Shown here: in pieces, positions 33,654-44,638 of the stretch
Layout of the letters: each line of letters opens with the position of its first letter
Position numbering within the stretch: position 1 is the first letter of the stretch
Assembly (NCBI GenBank): GCA_963921195.1
Contig: OY992539.1
Span: 212,168,035 to 212,232,034, forward strand
DNA from: Pegoplata infirma
Lineage: Eukaryota > Arthropoda > Insecta > Diptera > Anthomyiidae
Length of the DNA stretch: 64,000 nucleotides
Direction of reading: 5' to 3'
The notes under the pieces: generated by a model
What the model was told of the DNA's origin: nothing
The model's input: the letters and a program-made list of their open reading frames with translations, nothing else
The model's database searches: none
Translations under genes and position numbers: made by a program

Positions 33654-34692
33654 TTTTTTTTTTTATTTATTTATTAAATAATCATGAAGCCACTTAAGGC
33701 CAACCGATTACAGTAGATTTTTGACAGTTCATATTATTTTCTTAACATTATTTAAAATTAATAGTATATCTATACTTTTACATCTATATTAAACAAATGC
33801 ATCTATAAAATTCCTAAAATTCCCTAACACGAATATGGTTCATCTGTTTTCCCCCATGAAGGTGGCAACTAATGATGAATGCACCGAAAACGGAGTAATA
33901 TAAGAAGAGCTATAAGAAAACACATATGTGTTTACACGTATGTAGCTTCCTTAATGAATTATTGATGATAATAAATTTTTAAATTGCGGTACAGATAGCG
34001 AAAAATTTCTTTCTTCGTAGTCTAAAATTGAGTTCCACAGTCTGGTAACTCGAACTACAAAAGATTGTTGTATAAAGAGTGTATAAAAACGGGGTAATAA
34101 TAAACAATGAGTTCGAGTTGAATGTGCAAACTCAAATCTTGAAACGAGATATGATGGCGATGCACCTTTAAATACTTTATAAAATAGAGTCAATAGTTTA
34201 ATATTTACATAATCATTAAAGCTGCATCCCAAAAAATCATATACAGATGACGACACGTGATCCCGAACTCGTAGACCATACACGTACCTAATAATTCGAT
34301 TGAAACATCTTTCTATTTTTGAAAAATTACCAGAGGAAGTTCCGCTGTAAACTTCTAAGCCATACACAATTAGTGGCATAAGAAGAGTATGCCCAATTTG
34401 CTTTCTTATGTTAATCGGTAGATGGCAAGGAATGCTGTATACTCTACGTAAAGTTATCAAAACTCGATGTACCATAAAATTAATATGTTAAGTAAATGAT
34501 AAGTTTTCATCAATATAGAAACCAAGAGTTTTAATATCTTAGGAAACAAACTCCAAAAGAGTGTTATTTAGTAAAATATTAGGAACGTTTCCTAGTTTGT
34601 TACTAAAGTCAACCGCTTTTGATTTTGATATATTTAATGAAATATAGTTTGTAGCACACCATATATGTAAAATTGTCAGATATACTCAATTT
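33654..34692 (-). mobile_element. 5'-truncated non-LTR retrotransposon (LINE)
   Basis: The minus-strand 3' end is an A/TAAA-rich tail (33654-33685) abutting the DINE terminus. About 265 bp of 3' untranslated sequence separate it from the reverse-transcriptase stop. Homology begins near 34690 at the palm/thumb boundary, so more than half of the ORF is missing, a typical target-primed truncation. Confidence 0.75.
33951..34692 (-). pseudogene. Reverse transcriptase C-terminal remnant (jockey/CR1-like)
   Basis: The open part 33951-34475 encodes 174 residues with PLIVYGLEVYSGTSS, FNRIIRYVYGLR and VVRVTRLWNSILDYE, the C-terminal thumb and tail typical of insect LINE reverse transcriptases (LWNS-P motif). 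The same frame extends upstream to about 34690 through two stop codons: TLGFYIDENLSFT follows the first, and HIWCATNYISLNISKSKAV lies upstream, matching the usual WC..N.L.LN..KSKA motif. The catalytic YxDD region lies beyond the truncation and is absent. The ATG at 34475 is internal and not a true start. The clade is uncertain. Confidence 0.85.
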
Positions 34693-34828
34693 ACGGATCA
34701 AAACATATCTAAAGCAGATATGAATATAAGTATATGGAGTAGATCTGATTACATCTATTTATATATAATCCATATATGTTTTTATCAAAGGAGATATGTT
34801 TTGATATAATTATTTTTTTACACGGGTA

Positions 34829-35702
34829 CTACCAAAGTACACTTTTTGCATTATTAATTGGAATTTCTAATAGACTTTATCAAATTATTTAAGCTGAGGG
34901 GTCGTACATTTGAAATTTAAAGTTGTTTTCCGCAGCATGATCCTGCAGTTCAACTTCAAGTTTTTTAAAACCATTATTTCTGGATATATAAAAAGTACCA
35001 AAGTACACTTGTTCACCCCATCTTTACTCCTTAGAAACGGATTTTCCAAAAAGTAAAATTTTTTTACCAGCTAGAGGATCCTTCATTCTCTGTTTCAAGT
35101 TTCTAGGGCAATTATTTCAGAACAAAGAAAAAGTACCAAAGTACCATTTTTTCCAAAAAGTATATTTTTCATATTTTTTTTTCTGTCTGTAGGATTGTAC
35201 TTTTTAAATTTAAACTTTTTAAGATTATAATTTTAGAAGATAGAAAAAGTACCAAAGTACACTTTTTAAATTATTTTTTTTAGAAATAGAAAAAGTACCA
35301 AAGTATACTTTTTTTTCCATTTTTACCTCCAAAAGGTAATTTTTTTTTAACGGTACTTTCTGTAGGATCTTACTTTTTAAATTTTAACTTTTTATGATTA
35401 TTATTTTAGAAGAAAGAAAAAGTACCAATTGCACTTTTTAAAAGTACTTTTTTTAGGAAATAAAAAAAGTACCAAAGGTTATTTTTTCAACTTTTTATTG
35501 TTATTATTTTAGAAGATAGAAAAAGTACCAAAGTACACTTTTTAAAAGTATTTTTTTTCAGAAATAGAAAAAGTACCAAAGTATATTTTTTTCCCATTTT
35601 TAGATCCAAAATTTACTTTTTCTTCTAAACGGTACTTTCTATAGGATCGTACTTTTTTAATTTCAACTTTTTATGACTATTATCTTAGAAGACAGAAAAT
35701 GT
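34829..35702 (+). repeat. AAAGTACC-family block
   Basis: Continuation of the family to the right of the TA element: ACCAAAGTACACTTTTTGC, then units with AGAAGATAGAAAAAGTACC and GTAGGATCGTACTTTTT. No gene. Confidence 0.6.
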
Positions 35703-35710
35703 ACCAAAGT

Positions 35711-36762
35711 TAGGGTGACCGTTTTTTTCTGAACTCAAATCAGTACCAAGTTCTTTTGTTCCCCAACCCCCCCCCCCCAAAAAAAATCATTTCTATAGGA
35801 AAAACTTGGGGCAATTGGTATCTCAGTAAAACAACTGTTAAAAACAACTACCTTAAACTGTTGTCGTTATATTGCAGGAAATAAAGCTGTCTTCAAACAA
35901 CTTCATTTCAATGTTTTACCAACAAAATCGTTTCAGTGGAGCAAAAATAACAAAACCCCACATGTTTTCAGAATAAAAATATCGCTCAGATTCTGGAGAA
36001 ATTTTTAGTTAAGTTTTGATAACTCTTCCTTTTAGAAATCTTCTCGGATGATTAACACATGTTGTTTAATAGCCCTTAGGTTCTGAGCGCTCTTTCTAAT
36101 TTCTAAATTATACAATTACATTGTGCTCTATTCGGGAGGTCACTTTCGCCATTCACCTAATTTTTAAAAATTTAATATTCTTTGGAATTTTAAGATTTTA
36201 ATTTTTTTCTTGCAATTATTAAAGAAAATGGAATTTACAAGAAAAAAATTTTCAAATCTTAAAATTCGAAAGAACATCAAATTTTTAAAAATAAGGAGAA
36301 TGGTGAAACTTATCTCCAAGCTCGGGAGTTCCGAGTAGAGCACATTATCTTTCAAAAAATATACAAAATCCATCGTCCTGTGAACTTGTTATAGAAAACC
36401 CTGAAGATTCAGTGCGCTTTTTCATAGAAATTTGTGAATATTAAACTAACCTCAAATACATTTTGGGTTAAGGAACCCCTTGATTCGCGAACACTAAGCT
36501 CTTTAGAATTAATTCAATACATATTATCTGATTTTCAGGCTCAAGTTATAAAAACCCACTCCGACGACTTATTTTACGAAAATTCAAACTTTTTTATAGA
36601 ATTTCCAAATTAAATTATATTTCATTTTAAAATGTTCAAAAATCAGTACAATCAGTACATATTTCAAAAAATCAGTACAAATCAGTACATCGATTTTTGA
36701 TCAGTACACATGATCAAAAATCAGTACATGAACTGATCAAATCAGTACGAATGGTCAGCCTA
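35711..36762. mobile_element. hAT element, 1.05 kb, non-autonomous
   Basis: Ends TAGGGTGACC and GGTCAGCCTA, flanked by ACCAAAGT (35703-35710 and 36763-36770); removing it restores an AAAGTACC unit. AATCAGTAC words cluster at the right end (36638-36750) with one at the left. A hairpin with ~90-bp arms spans about 36122-36345, and a run of C residues sits near 35768. No transposase. Confidence 0.85.
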
Positions 36763-36770
36763 ACCAAAGT

Positions 36771-36905
36771 GAACTTTTTAAAAGTACTTTTTTCAGGAAA
36801 TAGAAAAAGTACCAAAGTATATTTTTTCTATTTTTGGATCCAAAAGTTACTTTTTGTTCTTAACAGTACTTTTATAATGTTGGATTCGCTCCTTTTAAAG
36901 GTGAT
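36771..36905 (+). repeat. AAAGTACC-family unit, right of the hAT
   Basis: TTTTTCAGGAAATAGAAAAA, GTACCAAAGTATA and GGATCCAAAAGTTAC. Confidence 0.55.
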
Positions 36906-38160
36906 CCCATTTAGTATATTTTTCCTGTTACTCTGTGTTATTTAATTTTATTTCTCACCCCAATTTGTCTAGAAAAAAAACGAACTATAAAATTTAGTTT
37001 ATTTTTATATTTTCTCATAAATTTAACCAATTGGGTATTAATTTTATTATAATTTCTATAATAAATATTTTATGTTATATTTAGCGACATTATAAATTTT
37101 TCATCTCCCCATAAAAGATCAACAAAAAAAAAAAAACACAAAATTTTCTTTGCATGAACTTTACGTTAAAGAGACAATAACATTGGAGTCAACTATAATA
37201 ACAACAAAAAAAGTACATGGAAAAATAGGAAAAAAGATTATAAAAAAAAGAAAAATCAATAAGTAACAGATCATCACCATGTTAAACAAGGTATGGAAGG
37301 AAGGCAACAACCTGTTGCCGTCTTTTTATTTTTACTTTTTTTGTTGGTCGTCAATACATTTTAATGGTTTTAAATTTATAATATTCCAATGTAATGTGAT
37401 CATAACTTAATGCTTAATGTTTTTTTGTGAGATGGTTGGTTAGTTACTTAGTTTTCGATTGGTGGTAAACTCTCTTCTCATGATGATCGATAATATAGAA
37501 ATATTTGTATGTGTATACCGCCTTGTATAGATCTTGTATTTCTACTTGTTATGGAAAATTATCTTGTTATTATATTTTATATGCCGCAAAAAAGGGTCAG
37601 TGCAGCAAATTTGATTTTAGGTTAAGTTTCATAGGTCACATACATACATCTACAGCTGCTTCTCCTTTGTTACCATGGTGAATGAATATGATCGTGTGAT
37701 TTCTGCAACGAAATAAAACTATCATAGACAAGACATCTCACCTTAAACTATGACTTTTTTGTTGTTGTTGTTTCTGTTGTATGTTGTTGTTTGATGTTTT
37801 GTATAACACAATAAAACAGCTACAGCAGAAATTAAGTCATGCAGCATAAATCAATGAAAATATGCTCGTATGCTTATGCTTGTATGCTGCATGCAACATA
37901 TTGGTTGTGGTCAATTTGTTTGCTCTAATGTGATTGCTGCATATGAAACGAGTGAAGTACATGTTGTTGATAAATATTTTCGTATTTTTTCCTTTAGAGA
38001 TTTCTGATTATTGTTGTATTGATACATGTTTCATCATGTGTTTGTTATGCATGATTATAATCAATTTAAGATTGTTTGATTTTTTTTGGGGGAATTTTTT
38101 TCGATTTTTTTTGTTAATTCAATACTTTTTGTTTTGAGCTATTGCTTAATAAATATTTTT
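36906..38160. other. Unique-looking non-coding DNA
   Basis: Less repetitive and slightly richer in G+C than its surroundings, with mixed words such as GGAAGGCAACAACCTGTTGCC (about 37300) and CATACATCTACAGCTGCTTC (about 37648). The ORF at 37934-38137 shows no domain. It could be conserved intronic or regulatory sequence, but nothing proves this. Confidence 0.4.
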
Positions 38161-39475
38161 GAAATTTGAAAAATAAAAAAAAAAACAATTTTATTTTATG
38201 TTCAAAAAATTTTTTTGGATAATATTTATGTCTAAGCAAACGTTTTTTTCAAAGACATATTTTGTATTTCAAATTAAAATTTGTAAATTTTTTTTTTCAC
38301 TTTTAGAGTTTTGAATTGAATGGGTGAGAATGGTGGGGTGGTACATTTTCTAGGAGCCATAGTTTTAATTCGTGAAGTTACGGACATTTAGCTTGAGAAA
38401 ACTTGCATAAAAAATTGATTTTTTTTATACGAAACGAAAGACTTAAGCAACGAACTTTGTTGAATTAGTCATTCAATTGAAACAGATTAATTTAAAAGGT
38501 TTAGAGTTTTTGTGGGGTTGTTTTATTCAAAACAAAAGACTTACAAAATACCTGTTTTAAAATTTTTTGTATCAGCTGTAGGATCCTTCAGTCCTGTTTT
38601 AAGTTTCTATAGCAATTATTTCAGAAAAAAGAAAAAGTACCAAAGTACCATTTTTTTTTAAAAAAATTAATTTTTCATATTTTTCGAACTTTTTAAATTT
38701 CAACTTTTTATGATTATTATTTTAGAAAATAGAAAAAGTACCAAAGTTTACTTTTTAAAAGTATTTTTTCAGAAATAGAAAAAGTACCAAAGTATATTTT
38801 TTTCCATTTTTACATCCAAAAGTAACTTTTTCTTCTAAAGGGCACTTTCTGTAGGATCGTACTTTTTAAATTTCAACTTTTTATGACTATTATTTTAGAA
38901 GATAGAAAAAGTACCAAAGTACACTTTTTAAAAGTACTTTTTTTGGGAAATCTGAATTTTAAATCTCAATTATTCAGTACATGAATTTTATTTTTTAAAA
39001 ACCCGTTTCCCCTTGTAATAAATTCTATTTTATGTTCAGAATAATTTATTTTGATGATATTTATTCCAAAAGTAAATGTTTTTTCCAAAAAAAAAATATA
39101 TATATTTTGTATGTAATTTTTTACTTTCTTTCAACAAATTTGATCACATTAGAGTTTTGAAATTAGAGGGGTAAAGGGGAGAGGGTACATTTTCGAGATG
39201 ACATAATTTTAATCCTAAAAGTTACGGACATTTATCTTAAAAAATCTTGCATCAAAAATTGCATTTTTTTTATCTTGAGAAAGCTTGCATCAAAAATTGC
39301 ATATTTTTTATAAGAAACGAAAGACTTAAGCAACGAACTTTGTTGAAATTGCTAATTAAATTAGTAAGTTTACTGAAATAGATTAATTCAAAATGTTTTG
39401 AGTTTTGGGTGGGGGTTGTGTTATTCAAAACAAAAGACTTAAGAAACGAACTTCGTAGAAATTGTATCGGGACGT
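38161..39475 (+). repeat. Degenerate large tandem duplication (~0.85-kb unit)
   Basis: TTTTATGTTCA, AGAGTTTTGAA, GGTACATTTTC, GTTACGGACATTTA, GAAACGAAAGACTTAAGCAA and GTTATTCAAAACAAAAGACT occur in the same order at 38190-38545 and 39025-39440. The first unit is separated from the second by an AAAGTACC block (about 38545-38955). Confidence 0.6.
38545..38955 (+). repeat. AAAGTACC-family block inside the duplication
   Basis: TGTAGGATCCTTCAGTCCTG, AAAGAAAAAGTACCAAAGTA and GTAGGATCGTACTTTTTAAA, as at 35.0-35.7 kb. Confidence 0.55.
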
Positions 39476-39639
39476 AGCCAGGGGATAGCTTGCTCTATTA
39501 AAATATCTATATAAAACTGGAAAATTTTTTTCGGCAAAGAATATTGTTAATTCGACTACCTTTTTTTTACAAAAATGTTTCACTACCTGCAAAATTTCTC
39601 ATTCAACGAATGAATCAGAGATTATAAAATAAAAAAAAA

Positions 39640-42600
39640 TTTCGAGACTTTTTCCATATGAAAAATATTTTAGAATCTTTGAGTTTGTCGATACTAAAAA
39701 TGTCTCAGGATCTGAGAATTTTTCTATACAAATCTGAGACTTTTCCATATAGAAAAACTCTCTATACGAAAAATGTAACAGTATTTGAGAATTTTTTAAT
39801 ACACAAATAAGTAGTCTCAGAATATGATAATTTTTCTATACGAAAAATGTCTAAGAGTCAGAGAATTTTTCTATACGAAAAATGTCTCAGAGTCAGAGAA
39901 TTTTTCTATAAGAAAACTGTCTCACAATTTGAGAATTTTTCTATATGAAAAATGTATCAGAAACTGAAAATTTTTCTATATGAAAAAATGTCTCAGAACC
40001 TGAGACTTTTTCTATAAGAAAAATGTTTCAGTATTTGAGACTTTTTCTATAAGAAAAACGTCTCAGAATCTGAGACTTTTCTATAAGAAAAAGGTCTCAG
40101 AAACTGAGAATTTTTCTATAAGAAAAAGGTCTCAGAATCTGAGACTTTTTCTATAAGAAAAAGGTCTCAGAATCTGAGACTTTTTCTATAGGAAAAATGC
40201 CTCAGAATCTGAGACTTTTTCTATAGGAAAAATGTCTCAGAATCTGAGACTTCTTCTATAGGAAAAATGTCTCAGAATCTGAGACTTTTTCTATAGGAAA
40301 AATGTCTCAGAATCTGAGACTTTTTCTATAGGAAAAATGTCTCAGAATATGAGACCTTTTCTATAGGAAAAATGTCTAAGAATCTGAGTCTTTTTCTATA
40401 GAAAAATGTCTCAGAATCTGAGACTTTTTCTCTAGGAAAAATATCTCAGAATCTGAGACTTTTTCTATAGGAAAAATGTCTCAGAATCTGAGACTTTTTC
40501 TATAGGAAAAATGTCTCAGAATCTGAGACTTTTTCTATAGTAAAAATGTCTCAGAATCTGAGACTTTTTCTATAGGAAAAATGTCTCAGAATCTGAGACT
40601 TTTTCTATAGGAAAAATGTCTCAGAATCTGAGACTTTTTCTTTAGAAAAATTGTCGCAGAATCTGAGACTTTTTCTTTAGAAAAATTGTCGCAGAATCTG
40701 AGACTTTTTCTTTAGAAAAATTGTCTCAGAATCTGAGACTTTTTCTATAGGAAAAATGTCTCAGAATCTGAGACTTTTTCTATAGGAAAAATGTCTCAGA
40801 ATCTGAGACTTTTTCTATAGGAAAAATGTCTCAGAATCTGAGACTTTTTCTATAGGAAAAATGTCTCAGAATCTGAGACTTTTTCTATAGGAAAAATGTC
40901 TCAGAATCTGAGACTTTTTCTATAGGAAAAATGTCTCAGAATCTGAGACTTTTTCTATAGAAAAATGTCTCAGAATCTGAGACTTTTTCTATAGGAAAAA
41001 TGTCTCAGAATCTGAGACTTTTTCTATAGGAAAAATGTCTCAGAATCTGAGACTTTTTCTATAGGAAAAATGTCTCAGAATCTGAGACTTTTTCTATAGG
41101 AAAAATGTCTCAGAATCTGAGACTTTTTCTATAGGAAAAATGTCTCAGAATCTGAGACTTTTTCTATAGGAAAAATGTCTCAGAATCTGAGACTTTTTTT
41201 ATAGGAAAAATGTCTCAGAATCTGAGACTTTTTCTATAGGAAAAATGTCTCAGAATCTGAGACTTTTTCTATAGGAAAAATGTCTCAGAATCTGAGACTT
41301 TTTCTATAGGAAAAATGTCTCAGAATCTGAGACTTTTTCTATAGGAAAAATGTCTCAGAATCTGAGATTTTTTCTATAGGAAAAATGTCTCAGAATCTGA
41401 GACTTTTTCTATAGTAAAAATGTCTCAGAATCTGAGACTTTTTCTATAGGAAAAATGTCTTTTCTATAGGAAAAACGTCTCAGAATCTGAGACTTTTTCT
41501 GTAGGAAAAAGGTCTCAGAATCTGAGACTTTTTCTTTAGGAAAAATGTCTCAGAATCTGAGACTTTTTCTTTAGGAAAAATGTCTCAGAATCTGAGACTT
41601 TTTCTTTAGGAAAAATGTCTCAGAATCTGAGATTTTTTCTTTAGGAAAAATGTCTCAGAATCTGAGACTTTTTCTATAGGAAAAATGTCTCAGAATCTGA
41701 GACTTTTTCTATAGGAAAAATGTCTCAGAATCTGAGACTTTTTCTATAGGAAAAATGTCTCAGAATCTGAGACTTTTTCTATAGGAAAAATGTCTCAGAA
41801 TCTGAGACTTTTTCTATAGGAAAAATGTCTCAGAATCTGAGACTTTTTCTATAGGAAAAATGTCTCAGAATCTGAGACTTTTTCTATAGGAAAAATGTCT
41901 CAGAATCTGAGACTTTTTCTATAGGAAAAATGTCTCAGAATCTGAGACTTTTTCTATAGGAAAAATGTCTCAGAATCTGAGACTTTTTCTATAGGAAAAA
42001 TGTCTCAGAATCTGAGACTTTTTCTATAGGAAAAATGTCTCAGAATCTGAGACTTTTTCTATAGGAAAAATGTCTCAGAATCTGAGACTTTTTCTATAGG
42101 AAAAATGTCTCAGAATCTGAGACTTTTTCTATAGGAAAAATGTCTCAGAATCTGAGACTTTTTCTATAGGAAAAATGTCTCAGAATCTGAGACTTTTTCT
42201 ATAGGAAAAATGTCTCAGAATCTGAGACTTTTTCTATAGGAAAAATGTCTCAGAATCTGAGACTTTTTCTATAGGAAAAATGTCTCAGAATCTGAGACTT
42301 TTTCTATAGGAAAAATGTCTCAGAATCTGAGACTTTTTCTATAGGAAAAATGTCTCAGAATCTGAGACTTTTTCTATAGGAAAAATGTCTCAGAATCTGA
42401 GACTTTTTCTGTAGGAAAAATGTCTCAGAATCTGGGACTTTTTCTATAGGAAAAATGTCTCAGAATCTGAGACTTTTTCTATAGGAAAAATGTCTCAGAA
42501 TCTGAGACTTATTCTATAGGAAAAATGTCTCAGAATCTGAGACTTTTTCTATAGTGAGATTTTTCTTTGCGAAAAATGTCTCAGAATCTGATAATTTTTC
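39640..42600. repeat. 35-bp satellite array 1 (about 70+ monomers)
   Basis: Head-to-tail 35-bp monomers, highly uniform from about 40080 to 42560 and decaying at both edges. Each monomer is GTCTCAGAATCTGAGAC (8-bp arms around one A) followed by TTTTTCTATAGGAAAAAT (6-bp arms TTTTTC/GAAAAA). Variants TTTAG, TAAG and TGTAG occur in short runs, for example 40640-40740 and 41520-41650, suggesting local amplification. One monomer is deleted in part near 41457. No ORF, because 35 is not a multiple of 3. Confidence 0.95.
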
Positions 42601-42625
42601 TACAAAAAACATGTCTTAGATTCTA

Positions 42626-42657
42626 AGGAGTGAGATCATAAAAATGTTAACACACAT
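42626..42657 (+). repeat. Left 32-bp TIR
   Basis: Identical to the complement of 43891-43922, starting AGGAGTGAGATCATAAAAAT. Likely binding and cleavage site of the transposase. Confidence 0.93.
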
Positions 42658-42759
42658 AAAGTTAAATAAAAAACAGACTACTGAATTTTAAGACTTCAAA
42701 CCAAATTTTTATTAAATAAAATTTAATACAAAATCATAACAAAAAAACCGCATGGAACT

Positions 42760-43767
42760 CTAACCACTACGAACAAAGTTATCCACTTTTTCCGGAAACC
42801 CTCCCATTAAGGCTTTTATGGTAGTTTCTGTCACCTTTTTAGAGCAGGTGGTCCATCTACGTTTGAAATCTTGCATGTCCTGGGAGACCTTTTTTGTGCC
42901 CTTTAATTCTTTTTTAACAAGAGCCCAATATCTCTCCACTGGCCTGAGCTCCGGGCAGTTTGGTGGATTTGCCTCTCTTGGTACAAAAACCACATTATTA
43001 TCATTATACCACTCCAGCGCTTTCTTGCTGTAGTGACAAGATGCTAAATCGGGCCAAAAGTAAGTGGATACATTGTGCTGACTCAAGAACGGAAGAAGTC
43101 TCTTCTGCAAACACTCCTTGATATAAATTTCGCTGTTTATATAGCCAGATGTCACAAATGACTGGCTTCTTTGGCCGCAGCTACATATGGCTTGCCATAC
43201 TAGGAATTTTTTGGGGAATTTCGTTTGCTTTTTTGACCGAAATTTTTCCGCAACATTTCCTCGAACATCGGAAACATAAAATTCTTGACCAGGGAGCTGC
43301 GCAAAATCAGCCAGGACATAAGTTTCGTCGTCCATTACACAACAGTTGTATTTTTTTATAAAATTTGATTTCAATTTTCTAGCTCTGGTTTTGGCCTCCA
43401 AATTTTTAAAAGCGTTTCTATCGGGAACTTTTTGAACTTTGTAGGACTTTAGTCCCGCCTTACGTTTCACTTTACGTACAAAAAAGTCTGAGCATTGGGC
43501 TAACCGAGCTGTTTTTCTGCCAGATGTGTTAGGAGCTCTCTTAAGGATGCTTTTAACTTTATATGCCTTACCAATGTTACGATAACCAGTCGTTGTTCCT
43601 GTTCCCGGCTTCCTTTCAATTGTTAGGTGTTCCAGATACCTTTTTACCACTTTTGAAACTGTTTGGCGGCATACATTAGTTTCTTTGGCAATTTTTTTGT
43701 ATGTCCATGTTTGGTTTTGTTGAAAATATTTAATTATTTTTGAACGCACTTTTCTTTCATCGTCCAT
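42760..43767 (-). CDS. Tc1/mariner transposase, DD37E type
   Basis: A 335-residue protein, the usual length for this family, that would cut and paste the surrounding element at TA sites in the nucleus. Residues about 15-48 (WTYKKIAKETNVCRQTVSKV) form the first helix-turn-helix. A second DNA-binding region (about 70-112) includes a basic stretch RKVKRKAGLKSYK. The DDE catalytic domain follows: CCVMDDETYV gives D147, STYFWPDLASCHY gives D240, and CPELRPVERYW gives E278, with 37 residues between the last two, hence DD37E. The spacing recalls the ITmD37E group known from mosquitoes; this is from memory and needs a tree. The ATG at 43767 is the first in frame within the element. A minus-strand AATAAA lies at 42708-42713, after the stop. 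There are no frameshifts or stops. Confidence 0.93.
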   Translation of the reverse strand: MDDERKVRSKIIKYFQQNQTWTYKKIAKETNVCRQTVSKVVKRYLEHLTIERKPGTGTTTGYRNIGKAYKVKSILKRAPNTSGRKTARLAQCSDFFVRKVKRKAGLKSYKVQKVPDRNAFKNLEAKTRARKLKSNFIKKYNCCVMDDETYVLADFAQLPGQEFYVSDVRGNVAEKFRSKKQTKFPKKFLVWQAICSCGQRSQSFVTSGYINSEIYIKECLQKRLLPFLSQHNVSTYFWPDLASCHYSKKALEWYNDNNVVFVPREANPPNCPELRPVERYWALVKKELKGTKKVSQDMQDFKRRWTTCSKKVTETTIKALMGGFPEKVDNFVRSG

Positions 43768-43890
43768 TGTGTAAAAAATTGCAAATTAAAACTCATGATG
43801 TAAATTAATTTATTAACTGACATATTTTTAAAATGTAAACTGCCGAAAAAAAAAAAATTTGGAAGCTTTACACCAAAGTTGTAGGCAAAA

Positions 43891-43922
43891 ATGTGTGTTA
43901 ACATTTTTATGATCTCACTCCT
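43891..43922 (-). repeat. Right 32-bp TIR
   Basis: Inverted partner of the left TIR, ending ...GATCTCACTCCT before TA. Confidence 0.93.
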
Positions 43923-43924
43923 TA

Positions 43925-44638
43925 TAAATTTTTCTATGCGCAAAACTGATTCTTTTTCTCAGAAGCGAACAATATTTCTATCAGAGACCAAATATAGCAG
44001 TTTTGTGTGTCTTTTTGTTTTAAAAAAATCATGAAACGATGTTTCGTACAGTTTTTTGAATGACTCACTGAAGTTTTTTTTTTTTTTTTAAAGTAAATAA
44101 GTGATATAAATGTACTTCTGAGCTAAATAATGTGCTTAAATGCATGCAGTAAAATTTTAGTGGTCAGGTCTTAAATGATTTTTCAAAAACTGTCATAGAG
44201 GTCCACTAAAACGTTTATTTAAGGGATTAAAATATTTTTCGAATATTTTCTTCATCAAATTTGAAGAAAACTTCAGTGGGCCATAAACAAGCTACAGTTA
44301 CGTGACCAGAGTCTTTTGGGGGTTTTAGTCTACTATTTCAGTTCTTTCATTGTTTTTTTGGTCTCAGGCCAAACACATTTAGCCACCTTAAATTTGTTGA
44401 ACAGTGTTATTGATTCTAAGACGTTTTCTCCTATTTATTTCTAGCCCTCTGCAATATGCATATTTCATGCTTCAGTAAGCTCCTATTGCGATGCCATAAT
44501 ATAAGTTTGCAATTTTTTAATTTATAACAAACGAAAGACTTAAGAAACGAACTTTTTTAAAATGGTATTAGTAAACTAAAGCAAAATTAAAACAAAAACT
44601 AAGTTTTTCAATACAATCATTTTATATTAACCTACATA
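43925..44638. other. AT-rich non-coding DNA
   Basis: Starts with decayed satellite text (AATTTTTCTATGCG, TTTTTCTCAGAAG). Near 44529 lies ACGAAAGACTTAAGAAACGA, one of the dispersed AAGACTTAAG motifs. No gene. Confidence 0.45.

Larger units (their letters stand above)
32446..34826. mobile_element. Long-TIR element with TA duplication, carrying a DINE and a LINE
   Basis: CCCGTGTAAAAAAATAATT at 32446 and its complement ending at 34826, with TA at 32444-32445 and 34827-34828. The inverted repeats run about 150 bp with scattered differences and contain ATATGTTTTGATCCGTAAATT. Joining the flanks at TA restores an AAAGTACC-family unit, confirming insertion. The interior is almost entirely a DINE copy followed by a 5'-truncated LINE, so the original element was a short MITE. 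Confidence 0.8.
42626..43922 (-). mobile_element. Apparently intact DD37E Tc1/mariner element, 1297 bp
   Basis: Perfect 32-bp terminal inverted repeats at 42626-42657 and 43891-43922 (ends AGGAGTGAGATCATAAAAAT), with TA at 42624-42625 and 43923-43924. One uninterrupted transposase gene fills the interior on the minus strand. Length, TIRs and TA duplication all fit the IS630/Tc1/mariner group. It sits in the decayed edge of satellite array 1: satellite words (TTTTTCTA, TCTTAGATTC) continue on both sides. The perfect TIRs and open frame suggest recent arrival. Confidence 0.93.

Noticed and set aside
36906..38160. Host exon in the least repetitive stretch
   Set aside because: No frame longer than about 80 codons, no domain and no convincing splice-bounded frame.
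39640..42600. CRISPR-like array (35-bp palindromic repeats)
   Set aside because: Repeats are contiguous without unique spacers, and the DNA is clearly eukaryotic.
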